Positions 46,173 through 56,148 are shown, numbered from the stretch's first letter. The stretch: DNA of 64,000 bases from Verrucomicrobiaceae bacterium (GCA_016713245.1 JADJPM010000001.1:1-64000), one strand, 5' to 3'. Made by a program: numbers and translations. Notes: generated by a model from the sequence alone, not told the origin.

Positions 46173-47173
46173 GACGATTGGCGTTTCAGCCACAAAACAT
46201 AGCCGCTGAGGATTTGCAGCACCAGCGCCACGCAGGTCAGGAAGGCCAGCCAGCGCGTCGTCGTGCCGCCAATGCTGCCGATGTGAATGGAAAGCTGCGC
46301 CATCTGATATTTTTCCATCAGCGTGCCCTCACGCGAGCTATGCAGGTCGAGCACGCGACCATCCAGCCGGCTGATGAAAGCCACGCTGCGTCCCGCCGGC
46401 GAACCGTCCTCGGGAAAGGCGAGCTGGATGCGAAACACCGGGCGCTGCGGTGGCGGCATTTCCACCGAGGCGGCACGCGCACCCGGCAAGGCGGCTTCTG
46501 CTTTCACGATGGCCTCATCCACGCTGAGGAGCCGCTGATCTGGCTGCACGAACGTTACCTGCGGCGGATGTGGATGCTCGCCATGCATGTACCGCAGCGT
46601 GAGGCCAGTGGTGCCGAGGATCAAAAGAAAGACCGACGAGTAGAGGCCCGCCACACTGTGCAAATCGAGATTGAAGCGTCGGAAGTTCGAGCCGCGACGA
46701 ATGCCCCAGATGCGCAGCGGCCACCACAGCCACAGTCCTGTCAGAGCGAGGCCCAGGGTGATGCAGGTCGCCACGACGACGATGGTGCCACCGGTGCTGC
46801 CTTGCAGGAGATTCACGTGCAGTTTGAGCATCGTCTGTTCCCAGCCACCCATGCGTGGCCGCGCACCGAGCTGCGTTCCATCACGCGGATCAAAATGAAA
46901 CGCCTGCGGCCCGGCGAAGATCACCAGCGCATCGGATTCATCCCGCGGCAGTCGCAGGCCCTGGGCACGCGGCACCTTCGCCAATGCGATACTGATGGGA
47001 GCACGCTCCGATTTCGCGGTGGCCTGCTGCGGATACAACTCCGGCCGCAACCAGCGCTGGATCGTGTTTTCAAACACCAGCGCACCACCTGTGACTGCGA
47101 TCACGAGCACGACAAGACCTGCGAGCACACCCGCCCAACGGTGAAGCCACAAAAGAGCGCGTCGGAGATTCAT
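46169..47173 (-). CDS. PepSY-associated TM-helix membrane protein
   Basis: 334 aa. Four TM helices in the PepSY_TM arrangement: 'WLHRWAGVLAGLVVLVIAVTGGALVF', 'GTIVVVATCITLGLALTGLWLWWPL', 'LDLHSVAGLYSSVFLLILGTTGLTLRY' and a final 'WLAFLTCVALVLQILSGYVLWL'. Conserved His in W-L-H-R-W and the third helix are typical of PepSY proteins linked to siderophore or haem uptake and ferric reduction. First gene of a kinase/regulator operon; the stop overlaps the kinase start. A sensing partner is inferred. Confidence 0.83.
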   Translation of the reverse strand: MNLRRALLWLHRWAGVLAGLVVLVIAVTGGALVFENTIQRWLRPELYPQQATAKSERAPISIALAKVPRAQGLRLPRDESDALVIFAGPQAFHFDPRDGTQLGARPRMGGWEQTMLKLHVNLLQGSTGGTIVVVATCITLGLALTGLWLWWPLRIWGIRRGSNFRRFNLDLHSVAGLYSSVFLLILGTTGLTLRYMHGEHPHPPQVTFVQPDQRLLSVDEAIVKAEAALPGARAASVEMPPPQRPVFRIQLAFPEDGSPAGRSVAFISRLDGRVLDLHSSREGTLMEKYQMAQLSIHIGSIGGTTTRWLAFLTCVALVLQILSGYVLWLKRQSS

Positions 47174-47303
47174 GCGGGCACTTCATGCAGCGCCACTGCC
47201 AGCGCAAGCCGGAGGCGATGCACCAAAAGGAGCATCACGGAGGGAATCGGTGCTCCCGTGGGTGAATTGTTGGCGATGCAAAATGGCGGGAGGCTGGGGC
47301 ACC

Positions 47304-49451
47304 ATGAAAACGAACTTGTTTCTTCTGCTTCTCACCACCACCGCCATGGCGGGTCCCATTCAAAACGGCGGCTTTGATCTCAACCCGGCCAATCCGGCCC
47401 TCATCTCGCCCTGGCAGCCAAACGGCACCACGGCCGGCCTCAGCGTAGCACGCACGACCTCGGACTTCACTTCCGCGCCGTTTTCACTGCGCGTGACGGG
47501 CCGCGGCACGGCCACGGATGGCCCTGTGCAGCAGCAAAACGTCCTCGCGGCACTGATGAACGGCGGGACGTATGTCACGCGCTTCCAGATCAAGCTCGAC
47601 GCACCGGCGCAGGTGCGCTGCCTGCTCTTTGTGGCCTCCAGCATCACCCAGACGCCCATCCTCCTTGCGGAGACCGTCGTGCGCAGTGATCGAGTCGGCC
47701 AATGGATCACCGTGGAGGGCAATGCGCCGGTTTCCTGGACCGGCACGGCGAATGCCGCACGCATGTATTTTGCCGTGGAGCAGCTCTACCCAGGCACCGC
47801 GCCCACGAGCGCCTTCCCGGCCTACAACCTCGACGACGTCTTCATGGAGATCGACAGCGATGGCGACGGCCTCAGCAATGCGGAGGAGACCACGACAAAT
47901 CCGAACGCAAAGGACAGCGATGGCGACACGATGTCCGACAAGTGGGAGCTGGCCCACAGCTTCAATCCAAATGCCGACAGCGATGCTTTGCCCGATGCAG
48001 ACGGTGACGGTCACAGCAACAAGACCGAATACTGGGCCAACACGAACCCGCACAGCGCAGCCTCTTATCCCGGCCTCACGAGCGATCCGCAGGCCAGCAC
48101 CGCCACGAAAGCGCTCCTCTATTATCTGCAAACGCGCGGCGCACGAGGCAATGGGCGCTATCTCACCGGCACCAACGCGCAGGACGTGCCAGGCGGCGAT
48201 TACACGAACTATGTCGAGGGTCTGAACACACTCATGACGCAGGCGGGCTATCCGAGCTGGGTCTCCATCCTCAGCATCGCCGCGGAAGGCAATGGCACGG
48301 CGCTCCAGATCGCCACCAGCGGGCCGGTGGGACGTGCCTACATGGATGCAGGCGGCCTCGTGGTCCTTCACTATGCCCCACGCAATCCGTGGACGCTCGG
48401 CTTCAACGGCGACAAAACCGGCGTGAACATTCCCGACCTGCTCACACCCGGCACCGTGGCCAATTTGCGCATGATCGGCTGGATGGATGCCATCGCCGCA
48501 GAGCTGGCCCTCTTTGGTCCTGATCGACCGGTGATCTTCCGCCCCTTCTCCGAGCAAAACGGCTCGTGGAACTGGTATGGACGGCTCCAGCAGGATGAGT
48601 TCATCATGTTGTATCGCTGGTTCCGCGACTACCTCGTGAACACCAAAGGCCTGCACAACATCATCTGGACCATCGAAGGCCACATCGGCATCCACCGGCC
48701 TGTGGGCACCGGCAATTCAGGGGCATCCATGGACTACTACTACCCCGGCGATGACGTCATCGACCTCGTCGGCTTCAGCGCCTACATCAGCGGCTGGAAT
48801 CCCGGCTTTGATGCCGATGCGCAGTCACGCCTGCATCCCAAAGCCTTCGCCATCACCGAGGGCGGCCCTCCGCCGAACGAGGACGACGTGCCGAACGCCT
48901 ACAACTCGCTCTATCTCCCTGCTCTCGACGCCTGGTATCCACGCAGCGCCTTCTTCGTCATCTGGAACAGCTGGCCCACCGGTCCCTTCGTCGCCATCAA
49001 AGACAACGCGAACTACGTCCCGCTGCTCACCGATCCGCGTGTGACGAATCGTGAAAACGTCAACTACCTCCACACGATGGCCTACTGGCAGGCTGCGAAT
49101 GACTTGATGAATCAACCGCTCGATGCCGACCCCGACCAAGACGGCCTCGCGAATGCCCTCGAAGCCGCCTTTGGCCTCGATCCGCTCCTTCCGTCCGCCA
49201 CCTCGCCCACGCAGGGGTTTGTCACGCTCAGCGGCGAAACCTACGCCACGATCACCTACACTCGCGATCCGGCGATTCTCGATCTGGTCACCACCGTCGA
49301 ATGGTCCTCCGATCTCGTGAACTGGAGCAACACGGCGGTCACTGAAGTGTCACGCGTGCCGCAAAACGGCCTCGAAACCATCACCGTGCGCACCAACACA
49401 CCCGCCAGCATCGGCCCTCAGTTTCTGCGCGTGCGCGTGGACGGGCCGTGA
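47304..49451 (+). CDS. Secreted GH26 beta-mannanase-like glycosidase with calcium-binding (TSP3) linker
   Basis: 715 aa from ATG 47304, with a signal peptide (LLLLTTTAMA). An N-terminal CBM4/9-like beta-sandwich (about 20-185) is followed by Ca-binding thrombospondin-type-3 repeats (DSDGDGLSNAEE, DSDGDTMSDKWE, DADGDGHSNKTE). Residues about 265-610 are GH26: 'VIFRPFSEQNGSWNWYG' holds the acid/base Glu417 and 'AITEGG' the nucleophile Glu519. A second TSP3-like unit (DPDQDGLANALE) and a C-terminal sandwich follow. The usual GH26 RPLHE motif is RPFSE here. Substrate probably beta-mannan or a related glycan. Confidence 0.82.
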   Translation: MKTNLFLLLLTTTAMAGPIQNGGFDLNPANPALISPWQPNGTTAGLSVARTTSDFTSAPFSLRVTGRGTATDGPVQQQNVLAALMNGGTYVTRFQIKLDAPAQVRCLLFVASSITQTPILLAETVVRSDRVGQWITVEGNAPVSWTGTANAARMYFAVEQLYPGTAPTSAFPAYNLDDVFMEIDSDGDGLSNAEETTTNPNAKDSDGDTMSDKWELAHSFNPNADSDALPDADGDGHSNKTEYWANTNPHSAASYPGLTSDPQASTATKALLYYLQTRGARGNGRYLTGTNAQDVPGGDYTNYVEGLNTLMTQAGYPSWVSILSIAAEGNGTALQIATSGPVGRAYMDAGGLVVLHYAPRNPWTLGFNGDKTGVNIPDLLTPGTVANLRMIGWMDAIAAELALFGPDRPVIFRPFSEQNGSWNWYGRLQQDEFIMLYRWFRDYLVNTKGLHNIIWTIEGHIGIHRPVGTGNSGASMDYYYPGDDVIDLVGFSAYISGWNPGFDADAQSRLHPKAFAITEGGPPPNEDDVPNAYNSLYLPALDAWYPRSAFFVIWNSWPTGPFVAIKDNANYVPLLTDPRVTNRENVNYLHTMAYWQAANDLMNQPLDADPDQDGLANALEAAFGLDPLLPSATSPTQGFVTLSGETYATITYTRDPAILDLVTTVEWSSDLVNWSNTAVTEVSRVPQNGLETITVRTNTPASIGPQFLRVRVDGP

Positions 49452-49454
49452 GGC

Positions 49455-50327
49455 TCAAAGATGAATCTCCGTGCCGATGCCACCATCGGTGAAGATTTCG
49501 AGGATCAACGCATGAGGCAGACGACCGTCGATGAGGTGGACTTTGCCAACGCCGCCGCGGAGGGAGTCGAGGGAGCTGTCCACCTTCGGAATCATGCCGC
49601 CGCTGATGACTTTATCGGCCTTCAGTTTGGCGATGCTGGCCTCGTCGAGGCTTGGGATGAGGGTGCTGTCGTCTTTCGGATCGCGCATCACACCGCGCAC
49701 GTCGCTGAGGAAGATGAGCTTGGTGGCTTTGAGGCGTTTGGCGAGGGCGCAGGCGGCGAGGTCGGCATTCACATTGAGCGTTTTGCCACTTGCGAGCTCG
49801 CGAGCGACCGGTGACACGACGGGAACGAATTCACCGGCCACGGCGGCTTGGATGAGGCCGAGTTTGCAGTCGTTCACTTCGCCGACCCAGCCGAGATCGC
49901 CCTTCATTTTCTCGCCGAGGAAGACTTCCGTGCCGGGAATGCCGACGGCTTTGCCACCAAAGGCATTGATCTTGTTCACGATCTCCGGGTTGATCACGCG
50001 AGCGAGGGTCTCTTCGACGATTTTGATCGTCTCGTCGTCGGTGACGCGCATGCCATTGATGAATTTGGCCTCCAGGCCGGACTCGACCATCGCTTTGGAG
50101 ATCGCCTTGCCACCGCCATGCACGATGACGGGATTGATGCCGACGGCTTCGAGGAAAACGACATCGCGAAGGAAGGAATCGACCTGCACGGGGTCTTCCA
50201 TGGCGCTGCCGCCGACTTTGATCAGGAACGTGCAGCCGCGAAAGGCCTGCATGTAAGGCAGCGCTTCGAGAAGGACGGCGGATTTGGTGATCTGGGTGTC
50301 GAGGGCGGACATGGAAGCGGAGGGCAT
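49455..50327 (-). CDS. argB: Acetylglutamate kinase
   Basis: 290 aa. Phosphorylates N-acetylglutamate, second step of arginine biosynthesis. 'FRGCTFLIKVGGSAMED', 'INPVIVHGGGKAISKAM', 'NGMRVTDDETIKIVEETL', 'SGKTLNVNADLAACALAKRLKATKLIFLSDVRGVM' and 'ISGGMIPKVDSSLDSLRGGVGKVHLIDGRLPHALILEIFTDGGIGTEI'. ATG 50327 or 50312 are both possible. Transcribed away from the DUF721 gene with 58 bp between. Confidence 0.95.
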   Translation of the reverse strand: MPSASMSALDTQITKSAVLLEALPYMQAFRGCTFLIKVGGSAMEDPVQVDSFLRDVVFLEAVGINPVIVHGGGKAISKAMVESGLEAKFINGMRVTDDETIKIVEETLARVINPEIVNKINAFGGKAVGIPGTEVFLGEKMKGDLGWVGEVNDCKLGLIQAAVAGEFVPVVSPVARELASGKTLNVNADLAACALAKRLKATKLIFLSDVRGVMRDPKDDSTLIPSLDEASIAKLKADKVISGGMIPKVDSSLDSLRGGVGKVHLIDGRLPHALILEIFTDGGIGTEIHL

Positions 50328-50385
50328 AGTCAAGAATCGGCCTGGGGTCAAATTCACGTTGGGCGCGGGGCGAGGCGGGGTTAGC

Positions 50386-50772
50386 ATGGTTCCGATGTCC
50401 GACCGCAAGCCCACGCCGAAGCAAATCATGCGCCACCGCCTCGTGGCCGCATGGCGTGGCGTGTCCGATGGGCCGGTGATGACGCTGCCGACGCTCAGCG
50501 TGGCGGATCTAGCGCCGAAAATCGTGGCCCAGGCCGGTCTGGCGGATCGCGTGAAGCTCGAGGACGTGCTCTCCGCTTGGCAGGAGATTGTCGGCGATCT
50601 GCTTTTCAGGCTGACGCGGCCTGATAGCATGGAGCGCGGCATTCTCACGGTGCGGCTCACGCAACCCTCGGCGCACCATGCGTTGAGCCTCGAAAAGACC
50701 AAAATCCTCAGAAGGCTCCAAAACCGCCTCCCCGAGGCCAAAATTCGCGACATCCGTTTCCGTCACGGCTGA
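50386..50772 (+). CDS. DUF721 (DciA-like) protein
   Basis: 128 aa from ATG 50386. DUF721 core: 'LEDVLSAWQEIVGDLLFRLTRP', 'GILTVRLTQPSAHHALSLEKTKILRRLQNRLPEAKIRDIRFRHG', matching the K-homology-like domain of DciA, the replicative-helicase operator that replaces DnaC in many phyla. The N-terminal basic stretch ('TPKQIMRHRLVAAWRG') is usual. The link to replication is inferred from the family. Confidence 0.8.
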   Translation: MVPMSDRKPTPKQIMRHRLVAAWRGVSDGPVMTLPTLSVADLAPKIVAQAGLADRVKLEDVLSAWQEIVGDLLFRLTRPDSMERGILTVRLTQPSAHHALSLEKTKILRRLQNRLPEAKIRDIRFRHG

Positions 50773-50795
50773 CGTAACTCTGTCTCTACCCCGCT

Positions 50796-52283
50796 TTGAA
50801 CTCCCACACTCACGCCGCCCTCATTCTCGTCGGTCACGGTTCGACGATGAACCCCGACTCCAGCGCCCCGACGCATCTGCACGCCGATGAAATCCGCCGT
50901 CGCGGTCTTTTTCACGAGGTGGCCTGCTGTTTCTGGAAAGAGGAGCCGAACATGCGCGAGGTGTATGAGATGGTGGAGAGCGAGGTGATCTACATCGTGC
51001 CGAATTTCATCAGCGAGGGCTACTTCTGCCAGCAAGTGCTGCCACGCGAATTGCGACTCGACGGACCAGTGACGCATCGCGACGGCAAAACGATCCACTA
51101 CTGCGATCCCGTGGGCATTCATCCCAACATGACGCGACTGCTGCTGCAGCGTGCTGACGAAGTGGCCGCCGGGGTTCCTCGCGGCGAGACGAGCCTCATC
51201 ATCGTGGGCCATGGCACGAACCTGAATGAGAATTCAACGAAAGCCATCCAAGACCAGGTGAGGCTCATCCGCGAAGGCGGATACGGTTTTGCCGAGGTGG
51301 TGGACGCCTACATGGAGGAGGCTCCGTTTGTGGCCGACTGGGCAAAAATGACCACCGCGCCGAATGTGGTCGTGGTGCCGTTTTTCATCGCCGATGGCCT
51401 TCACAGCTTCCAGGATATTCCAGTGCTGCTGGACATGCGCGAGGAAACAGGGGCCGCTTTGAGCGAAACAGGGCTTTTCCATTCCAATCCACATCACCTG
51501 CACGGCCGGAATCTTTATTACAGCGGAGCGATCGGCACCGAGCCACTGATGGCGGAGGTCATCTTGGACCAGGTGAATGATTTTGATGCCAAGCATGCGG
51601 TGAACGGTGGACGGTCTGCGGTGGGCTGTTTGAATCAAAAACTCTCCGCATGGCTCAATGAAGGTCGCGACGTGATCGGGGAGATCACGGTGAAGGCGAA
51701 ACCGGATGGTGGCTATGCGCTGCGGCATGTGTTGGATCGAGAAAGCACGGGATTGGTCTCCCACAGCGGTGCCATTGCGGCGCGTGAGATCGCCCGCTGC
51801 GATGAGGCGGGCAAATTTCGCCCGCTGCACTCCGCACCGACGATGAAGCGGGGCTGGGAGTTGCATGTGACGAACCTCGACGAGCTGCGTCTGGCGCTGG
51901 ATTTCTTTTATCCCGCCGCGGTCGGATGCGCCGCATCCCTCGAGGCCGGCACGCTGGCTTCCACGCCGCTGCGGGAGCTGCTCGGCCGTCAGACGGGCAT
52001 GTATCGCTTCACCAACACCATCAACGACGAGCAGGCCTTTGCCATGGTGCAGAAGACCTGCGCGGCCAAAAACTGCCAGCGCCGCATCCTCTGGCCGCTC
52101 ACGCCGGGGCAGTGCTTCCCGATGGATGAAGCCAAGGCGCAAGCAAAGGCTATTCCCCTGCTCTGCGTCGAGGCCTGTCCGCACATCGTCTCTGCGGCTC
52201 GCAAGATCGCCAAGGAGGCCTTTGAGGTGAAAGAGGCCCAAAGAAAAGCAGCCGAGGCTGCTGGAGCCCCGGCTGCTTCGTAA
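50796..52283 (+). CDS. CbiX/SirB-like chelatase with DR2241-type C-terminal region
   Basis: 495 aa starting at TTG 50796 (no ATG or GTG nearby; MNSHTHAALILVGHGST). Two CbiX-like halves with HGST and GHGTN motifs, the second near residue 130 ('SLIIVGHGTNLNENS'), and histidines for metal insertion. The C-terminal 170 residues match the DR2241 family ('ILWPLTPGQCFPMDEA', with Cys in 'CAAKNCQRR' and 'CVEACP', possibly an Fe-S site). CbiX inserts Co or Fe into sirohydrochlorin; no other cobalamin or sirohaem genes are near. Fusion seen in several phyla. Confidence 0.83.
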   Translation: MNSHTHAALILVGHGSTMNPDSSAPTHLHADEIRRRGLFHEVACCFWKEEPNMREVYEMVESEVIYIVPNFISEGYFCQQVLPRELRLDGPVTHRDGKTIHYCDPVGIHPNMTRLLLQRADEVAAGVPRGETSLIIVGHGTNLNENSTKAIQDQVRLIREGGYGFAEVVDAYMEEAPFVADWAKMTTAPNVVVVPFFIADGLHSFQDIPVLLDMREETGAALSETGLFHSNPHHLHGRNLYYSGAIGTEPLMAEVILDQVNDFDAKHAVNGGRSAVGCLNQKLSAWLNEGRDVIGEITVKAKPDGGYALRHVLDRESTGLVSHSGAIAAREIARCDEAGKFRPLHSAPTMKRGWELHVTNLDELRLALDFFYPAAVGCAASLEAGTLASTPLRELLGRQTGMYRFTNTINDEQAFAMVQKTCAAKNCQRRILWPLTPGQCFPMDEAKAQAKAIPLLCVEACPHIVSAARKIAKEAFEVKEAQRKAAEAAGAPAAS

Positions 52284-52300
52284 GGTGAGTTCTCGGGCCG

Positions 52301-53605
52301 TTAGGCAAAGACGCTGGTGAGCGGCTGGCCTTTGTCCGCGATGGTGAAGGGGCGCTTGCTGGGGCTGTAGATGACTTGATCGAGTGGGAGGCCAAGGGCG
52401 AAGGCGATGGTGGCGTTCATGTCCTGGATCTTGATCTTGTCCTCAATGACCTCGCGGCCTTCCTTATCCGTTTTGCCATAGACGAAGCCGCCTTTGACGC
52501 CGCCGCCAAACATGACGGCAGAGAAGGCTTTCGGATAGTGATCGCGGCCGACGTTTTGATTGATGTCTGGCGTGCGGCCGAACTCGGTGGTGACAACGAC
52601 GAGGGTGTCCTGGAGCATGCCGCGAAGGTGCAGGTCGTTGAGGAGGGCGGAGAGGCCTTTATCGAGTGTCTCGCAGCGCTCGGGGACGGCGACGAAGTTG
52701 GCATTGTGCGTGTCCCAACCGCCAAGGGAGACCTCGACGAAGCGCACACCACGCTCGACCAGACGGCGGGCGAGGAGGCAGCCTTGACCGAAGGCTTCTT
52801 TGCCGTAGGCGGCACGGACGTCCGGGGCTTCATCCGCCAGATCGAAGGCTTTGAGGTCCTCGGACTTCATCATGGTCATGGCATCGTCATACATGTCCGC
52901 GTAGGCCTTGACGTTGCGATGTGGGAAGGTGGCGCGGAAGTCCTTATCGAGCTCGTCGGCAAGGGTCATGCGGGCCTGCAGCTTCTCCGGCTGGCTGTTT
53001 TTGATGTTCTTGAGGCCGTTTTCGGGATTGGAAACGAAGAGCGGTGCCTGCGCGGCTGGGAAGAAGCCAGCACCCGGATGGCGGCTGTCATTGCCGACGA
53101 AGACGAAGTTTGGCAGCGTGCTATTGCCTCCGCCCTGGAAGACATTCAGCCAAGCTCCCATGGCGGGATGGCGGATGGTGCCGCGCAGCTCATAGCTGGT
53201 GTGCATCATGTAGTTTCCCTGCTCGTGGGCACCTTGAGTGGAGGTGAGCGAGTTGAGGATCGTGCCGTGATGCATGTGCTTCGCGGTATTGGGCAGGTAC
53301 TCGGAGATGCGAACGCCATCGGCGCTGGTCTTGATGGGCTTCGTGGGGCCGGCGGTCTCGACGCCTTCCTTCACGTCCCAAGTATCCATGTGGGACTGGC
53401 CGCCGCTCATGTACAAGTAGATCACGTTTTTCGCAGTGGCGGCCTGGCGCAGCTTCGAGGAGCCTTCAAAGGCGGCGAAGGACTTGCTGGTGAGCGAGTT
53501 TCCGAGAAGGCCAACGCCGAGGAGCGACGAGGCGGTTTTCACGGCGAAGTCACGGCGGCTGATTTCGCCGGAGCGGAGGAGTTTGGAGGCGAGGTCGTGT
53601 TTCAT
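52301..53605 (-). CDS. DUF1501 family secreted protein (second copy)
   Basis: 434 aa. Tat-like N-terminus (ISRRDFAVKTASSLLG). Motifs as in the paralogue at 7993: 'LYMSGGQSHMDTWDVK', 'HEQGNYMMHTSYELRG', 'GGWDTHNANF', 'VVVTTEFGRTPDINQNVG', 'KRPFTIADKGQPLTSVFA'. Transcribed 59 bp after its DUF1549/DUF1553 partner (53665-56148), the usual operon pair in PVC bacteria. Role unknown; thought to belong to polysaccharide or sulfate-ester metabolism. Confidence 0.92.
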   Translation of the reverse strand: MKHDLASKLLRSGEISRRDFAVKTASSLLGVGLLGNSLTSKSFAAFEGSSKLRQAATAKNVIYLYMSGGQSHMDTWDVKEGVETAGPTKPIKTSADGVRISEYLPNTAKHMHHGTILNSLTSTQGAHEQGNYMMHTSYELRGTIRHPAMGAWLNVFQGGGNSTLPNFVFVGNDSRHPGAGFFPAAQAPLFVSNPENGLKNIKNSQPEKLQARMTLADELDKDFRATFPHRNVKAYADMYDDAMTMMKSEDLKAFDLADEAPDVRAAYGKEAFGQGCLLARRLVERGVRFVEVSLGGWDTHNANFVAVPERCETLDKGLSALLNDLHLRGMLQDTLVVVTTEFGRTPDINQNVGRDHYPKAFSAVMFGGGVKGGFVYGKTDKEGREVIEDKIKIQDMNATIAFALGLPLDQVIYSPSKRPFTIADKGQPLTSVFA

Positions 53606-53664
53606 GGCAGTGTGTTGTTGGGCGTTGTCTTGTTGGAGAAAGGCGGAGCGAGAGGAGCGGCAGA

Positions 53665-56148
53665 TTACTGGATGAAGATGAACTGCTGGGTGTTGAGGAG
53701 GGAGAACACGAGGTCCTGCATGTCGGTGAGGCCAGTGTCCTGGGCTTTGAGCCAGGCGGCTTTTTCATTCGCACTGGGTTTGCGGGAGAGGATGGTCATG
53801 TAGGCGGCATCGACCTTGTCATCGGGATACTGGGCCTTGCGGACGGTGAGCATGAGCTGGCTGAAGCCATCAAGGAGTTGCGGAAGCAGGCTACCATTCA
53901 TCATCGCGAGTGCCTGGGGCACGCTGGCCTCATTGTTGGCGTTTTCGATGGTCTCGCGGTCGCTCTGGCCGAATTCGCGGAGATAGTGACCACGCTGGGC
54001 GGGGCTTTCCAGCTCGGCGGCACGAACCGTTTCACGGCTCATGCGTTCACGGGTGGAGATGTATTTTTTGCGCTCCTTGGGCTCGGTGATGCCGAAGTAA
54101 TCAGCCTCTTCTTCGTAAGCGGCGCGGAGTTTGACATTCACGGCCTCTTTTTCTTCCTTGGTGAACTCTTTGCGGTCGTAACCGGGGATGATGACCTTCT
54201 CCGTGCGGACGCCATTGGACATCATCATCATGGAATCACCTGCCATCATGGCTGGAGCGGCTTCAGTGCCACCTTTGGTGGTGAGGGCGACGGTTTGGTA
54301 GGGCTTGCCGGTGACTTTTTCGAAGAGCTTCTTCTGGCCGGTGGTGATGACTTCCGCGTAGGTGACCTTGCGGCCTTCGTTTTGAATGCGGTTCACCTCG
54401 CTGCGGATGGCATCGGACTTGGATTTGAACTCCTTGGCCTTGGCGAGTGCGGCTTCCTGCTCGGGGCCGGGTTTCATGGCCTCAGCCTTGTCTTGAGCTT
54501 CTTTCCACTGGGTGCGAGCCTCGGCATAAAGCTTCTGCTGGCCTTCGGTGCGCTGGCGATTCATGCCGTAGATGGTTGCGGCCTTTTTGAGGCCTTCGAG
54601 AGCTTCCTCAGGAGAGAGCGAATCGACGCTGTCGGCGATTTTTTTGGCCTGAAGGATGCGCTGCTCCATGGCATCGCGATTGGCCTGATTGATCATGTCC
54701 GGGCTGGGATTGATGAGGGTGACAAAGCTGTCCCACATCTGCTCGGCCGTCATGCGGCGAAGGAGGGGGCCGGTGAAGTGGTAGGTACTGCCGGCGGCGT
54801 ATTCCTCGCGTGTGACCTGGGCCTGGTAGGCCTTGGTGTTGTAAAGCACGCGAAGGACGGCCTTCATGTCATAGTTGAGGTCGATGACGAGCTTTTCGAG
54901 ATGCTTCTCCATCTCGGGAATCATCGGAACCGTCATGTCCATGAGCTCATCGAGAGGTTCAATGAGGGCGAGGCCGAAAACACGCTTCCAAAGGCGATTC
55001 GCGATGACGGTGGTGAAGCGAGGATTCTCCGGACTGGTCATCCAGCGGGCGTAGGCCTGGAGTGGCGTCTCGCCGGGCTGGCAGACGCACTCGTGGCCCA
55101 TCATGGCACCTGCGCTGACGACGGACTTGGGCTTTGCATCGCTGTATTGGTAATCATGCGGAAGGGTGAGCTTCGCATCGCGGCTGCTCACGCTGGTGTA
55201 GCGCATGGTGTCACGCACGTCGTTCATGGCTTCCTGATAGCCACGCTGTTCTTTGCGGAGTTTGTCTTGCACCTCGCGGCGCTTCATTTGCACGACTTTC
55301 ATGTCGGCGTCATACTTCTTGTAAGCATCCGCGTAGGTCTTCTCAGCGGCGGCACGCTCTTCCTTGGTCATCTTACCGCTGATTTTCGGACGCTGAGGAC
55401 GCTGGGGCTCCTTCACGGCAGCACGGGCGGCGTCTTCCTGCTCGCGGAGAAGGTCACGCACGTCTCCCATGATGCCGCCATTGTAGTCCTGAGTCTGCAC
55501 ACCATAGGTGAAAGCGGCCATTTTGAAGAACTGCATCTGGGACCACTTATCGAAGGGATGGTTGTGGCACTGGGCACACTCGATGCGGGTGCCGAGGAAG
55601 ATGCGCGTGGTGTTCGCCATGTTATCGAGCGGCATGCCGCGATCCCGCATGTAATAGCCGATGGCACCGTTCTCCCATGCCTTGCCCTGCGCGGCGATCA
55701 TCTCGGCGACAAACTTGTCGTAGGGCTTATTGTCACGAAGCGATTGCTTCACGAAGTTCGCATACGCCGCGCCAGTGATCGCACCCGTTTGGTTGCCATT
55801 GCTGGTGAGACGCAGCACATCCGCCCAGTAGTTGAAGAAGTGCTGCACATAGGCCTCAGAGCCAAGAAGCTTGTCGATGAGCTTCGCACGCTTATCGGCG
55901 GTCTTGTCATTGAGGAATGCCTCCGCCTCGCGTGTGGTGGGAATGCGGCCGATGGTATCGAGGTAAATGCGGCGGACGAAGGTGTTGTCGTCGGTTGCTG
56001 GGTTACCGGTGAGTTTGTGTTTCTGCCAGTCGGCAGCCAGGATGGCATCGATCTCCTTGGCCGCAGCGGCAGGGTGAACCTGGGGAGCAGCAAAGGAGGC
56101 GGAGGCAACGCAAACGAGGGCGAGGGAGGCAGCGAGGGAGCGCTTCAT
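53665..56148 (-). CDS. DUF1549/DUF1553 secreted protein
   Basis: 827 aa with a Sec signal (MKRSLAASLALVCVASASFAA). DUF1549 at about 30-240 ('KLTGNPATDDNTFVRRIYLDTIGRIP', CAQCHNHPFDKW with a haem-like CxxCH), a charged coiled-coil-like middle, DUF1553 at about 365-760 ('WMTSPENPRFTTVIANRLWKRVFG', 'TGPLLRRMTAEQMWDSFVTL') and a C-terminal helical end. First gene of the operon with the DUF1501 protein. No N-terminal planctomycete cytochrome domain, unlike the larger homologue at 58964-61867. Confidence 0.9.
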   Translation of the reverse strand: MKRSLAASLALVCVASASFAAPQVHPAAAAKEIDAILAADWQKHKLTGNPATDDNTFVRRIYLDTIGRIPTTREAEAFLNDKTADKRAKLIDKLLGSEAYVQHFFNYWADVLRLTSNGNQTGAITGAAYANFVKQSLRDNKPYDKFVAEMIAAQGKAWENGAIGYYMRDRGMPLDNMANTTRIFLGTRIECAQCHNHPFDKWSQMQFFKMAAFTYGVQTQDYNGGIMGDVRDLLREQEDAARAAVKEPQRPQRPKISGKMTKEERAAAEKTYADAYKKYDADMKVVQMKRREVQDKLRKEQRGYQEAMNDVRDTMRYTSVSSRDAKLTLPHDYQYSDAKPKSVVSAGAMMGHECVCQPGETPLQAYARWMTSPENPRFTTVIANRLWKRVFGLALIEPLDELMDMTVPMIPEMEKHLEKLVIDLNYDMKAVLRVLYNTKAYQAQVTREEYAAGSTYHFTGPLLRRMTAEQMWDSFVTLINPSPDMINQANRDAMEQRILQAKKIADSVDSLSPEEALEGLKKAATIYGMNRQRTEGQQKLYAEARTQWKEAQDKAEAMKPGPEQEAALAKAKEFKSKSDAIRSEVNRIQNEGRKVTYAEVITTGQKKLFEKVTGKPYQTVALTTKGGTEAAPAMMAGDSMMMMSNGVRTEKVIIPGYDRKEFTKEEKEAVNVKLRAAYEEEADYFGITEPKERKKYISTRERMSRETVRAAELESPAQRGHYLREFGQSDRETIENANNEASVPQALAMMNGSLLPQLLDGFSQLMLTVRKAQYPDDKVDAAYMTILSRKPSANEKAAWLKAQDTGLTDMQDLVFSLLNTQQFIFIQ

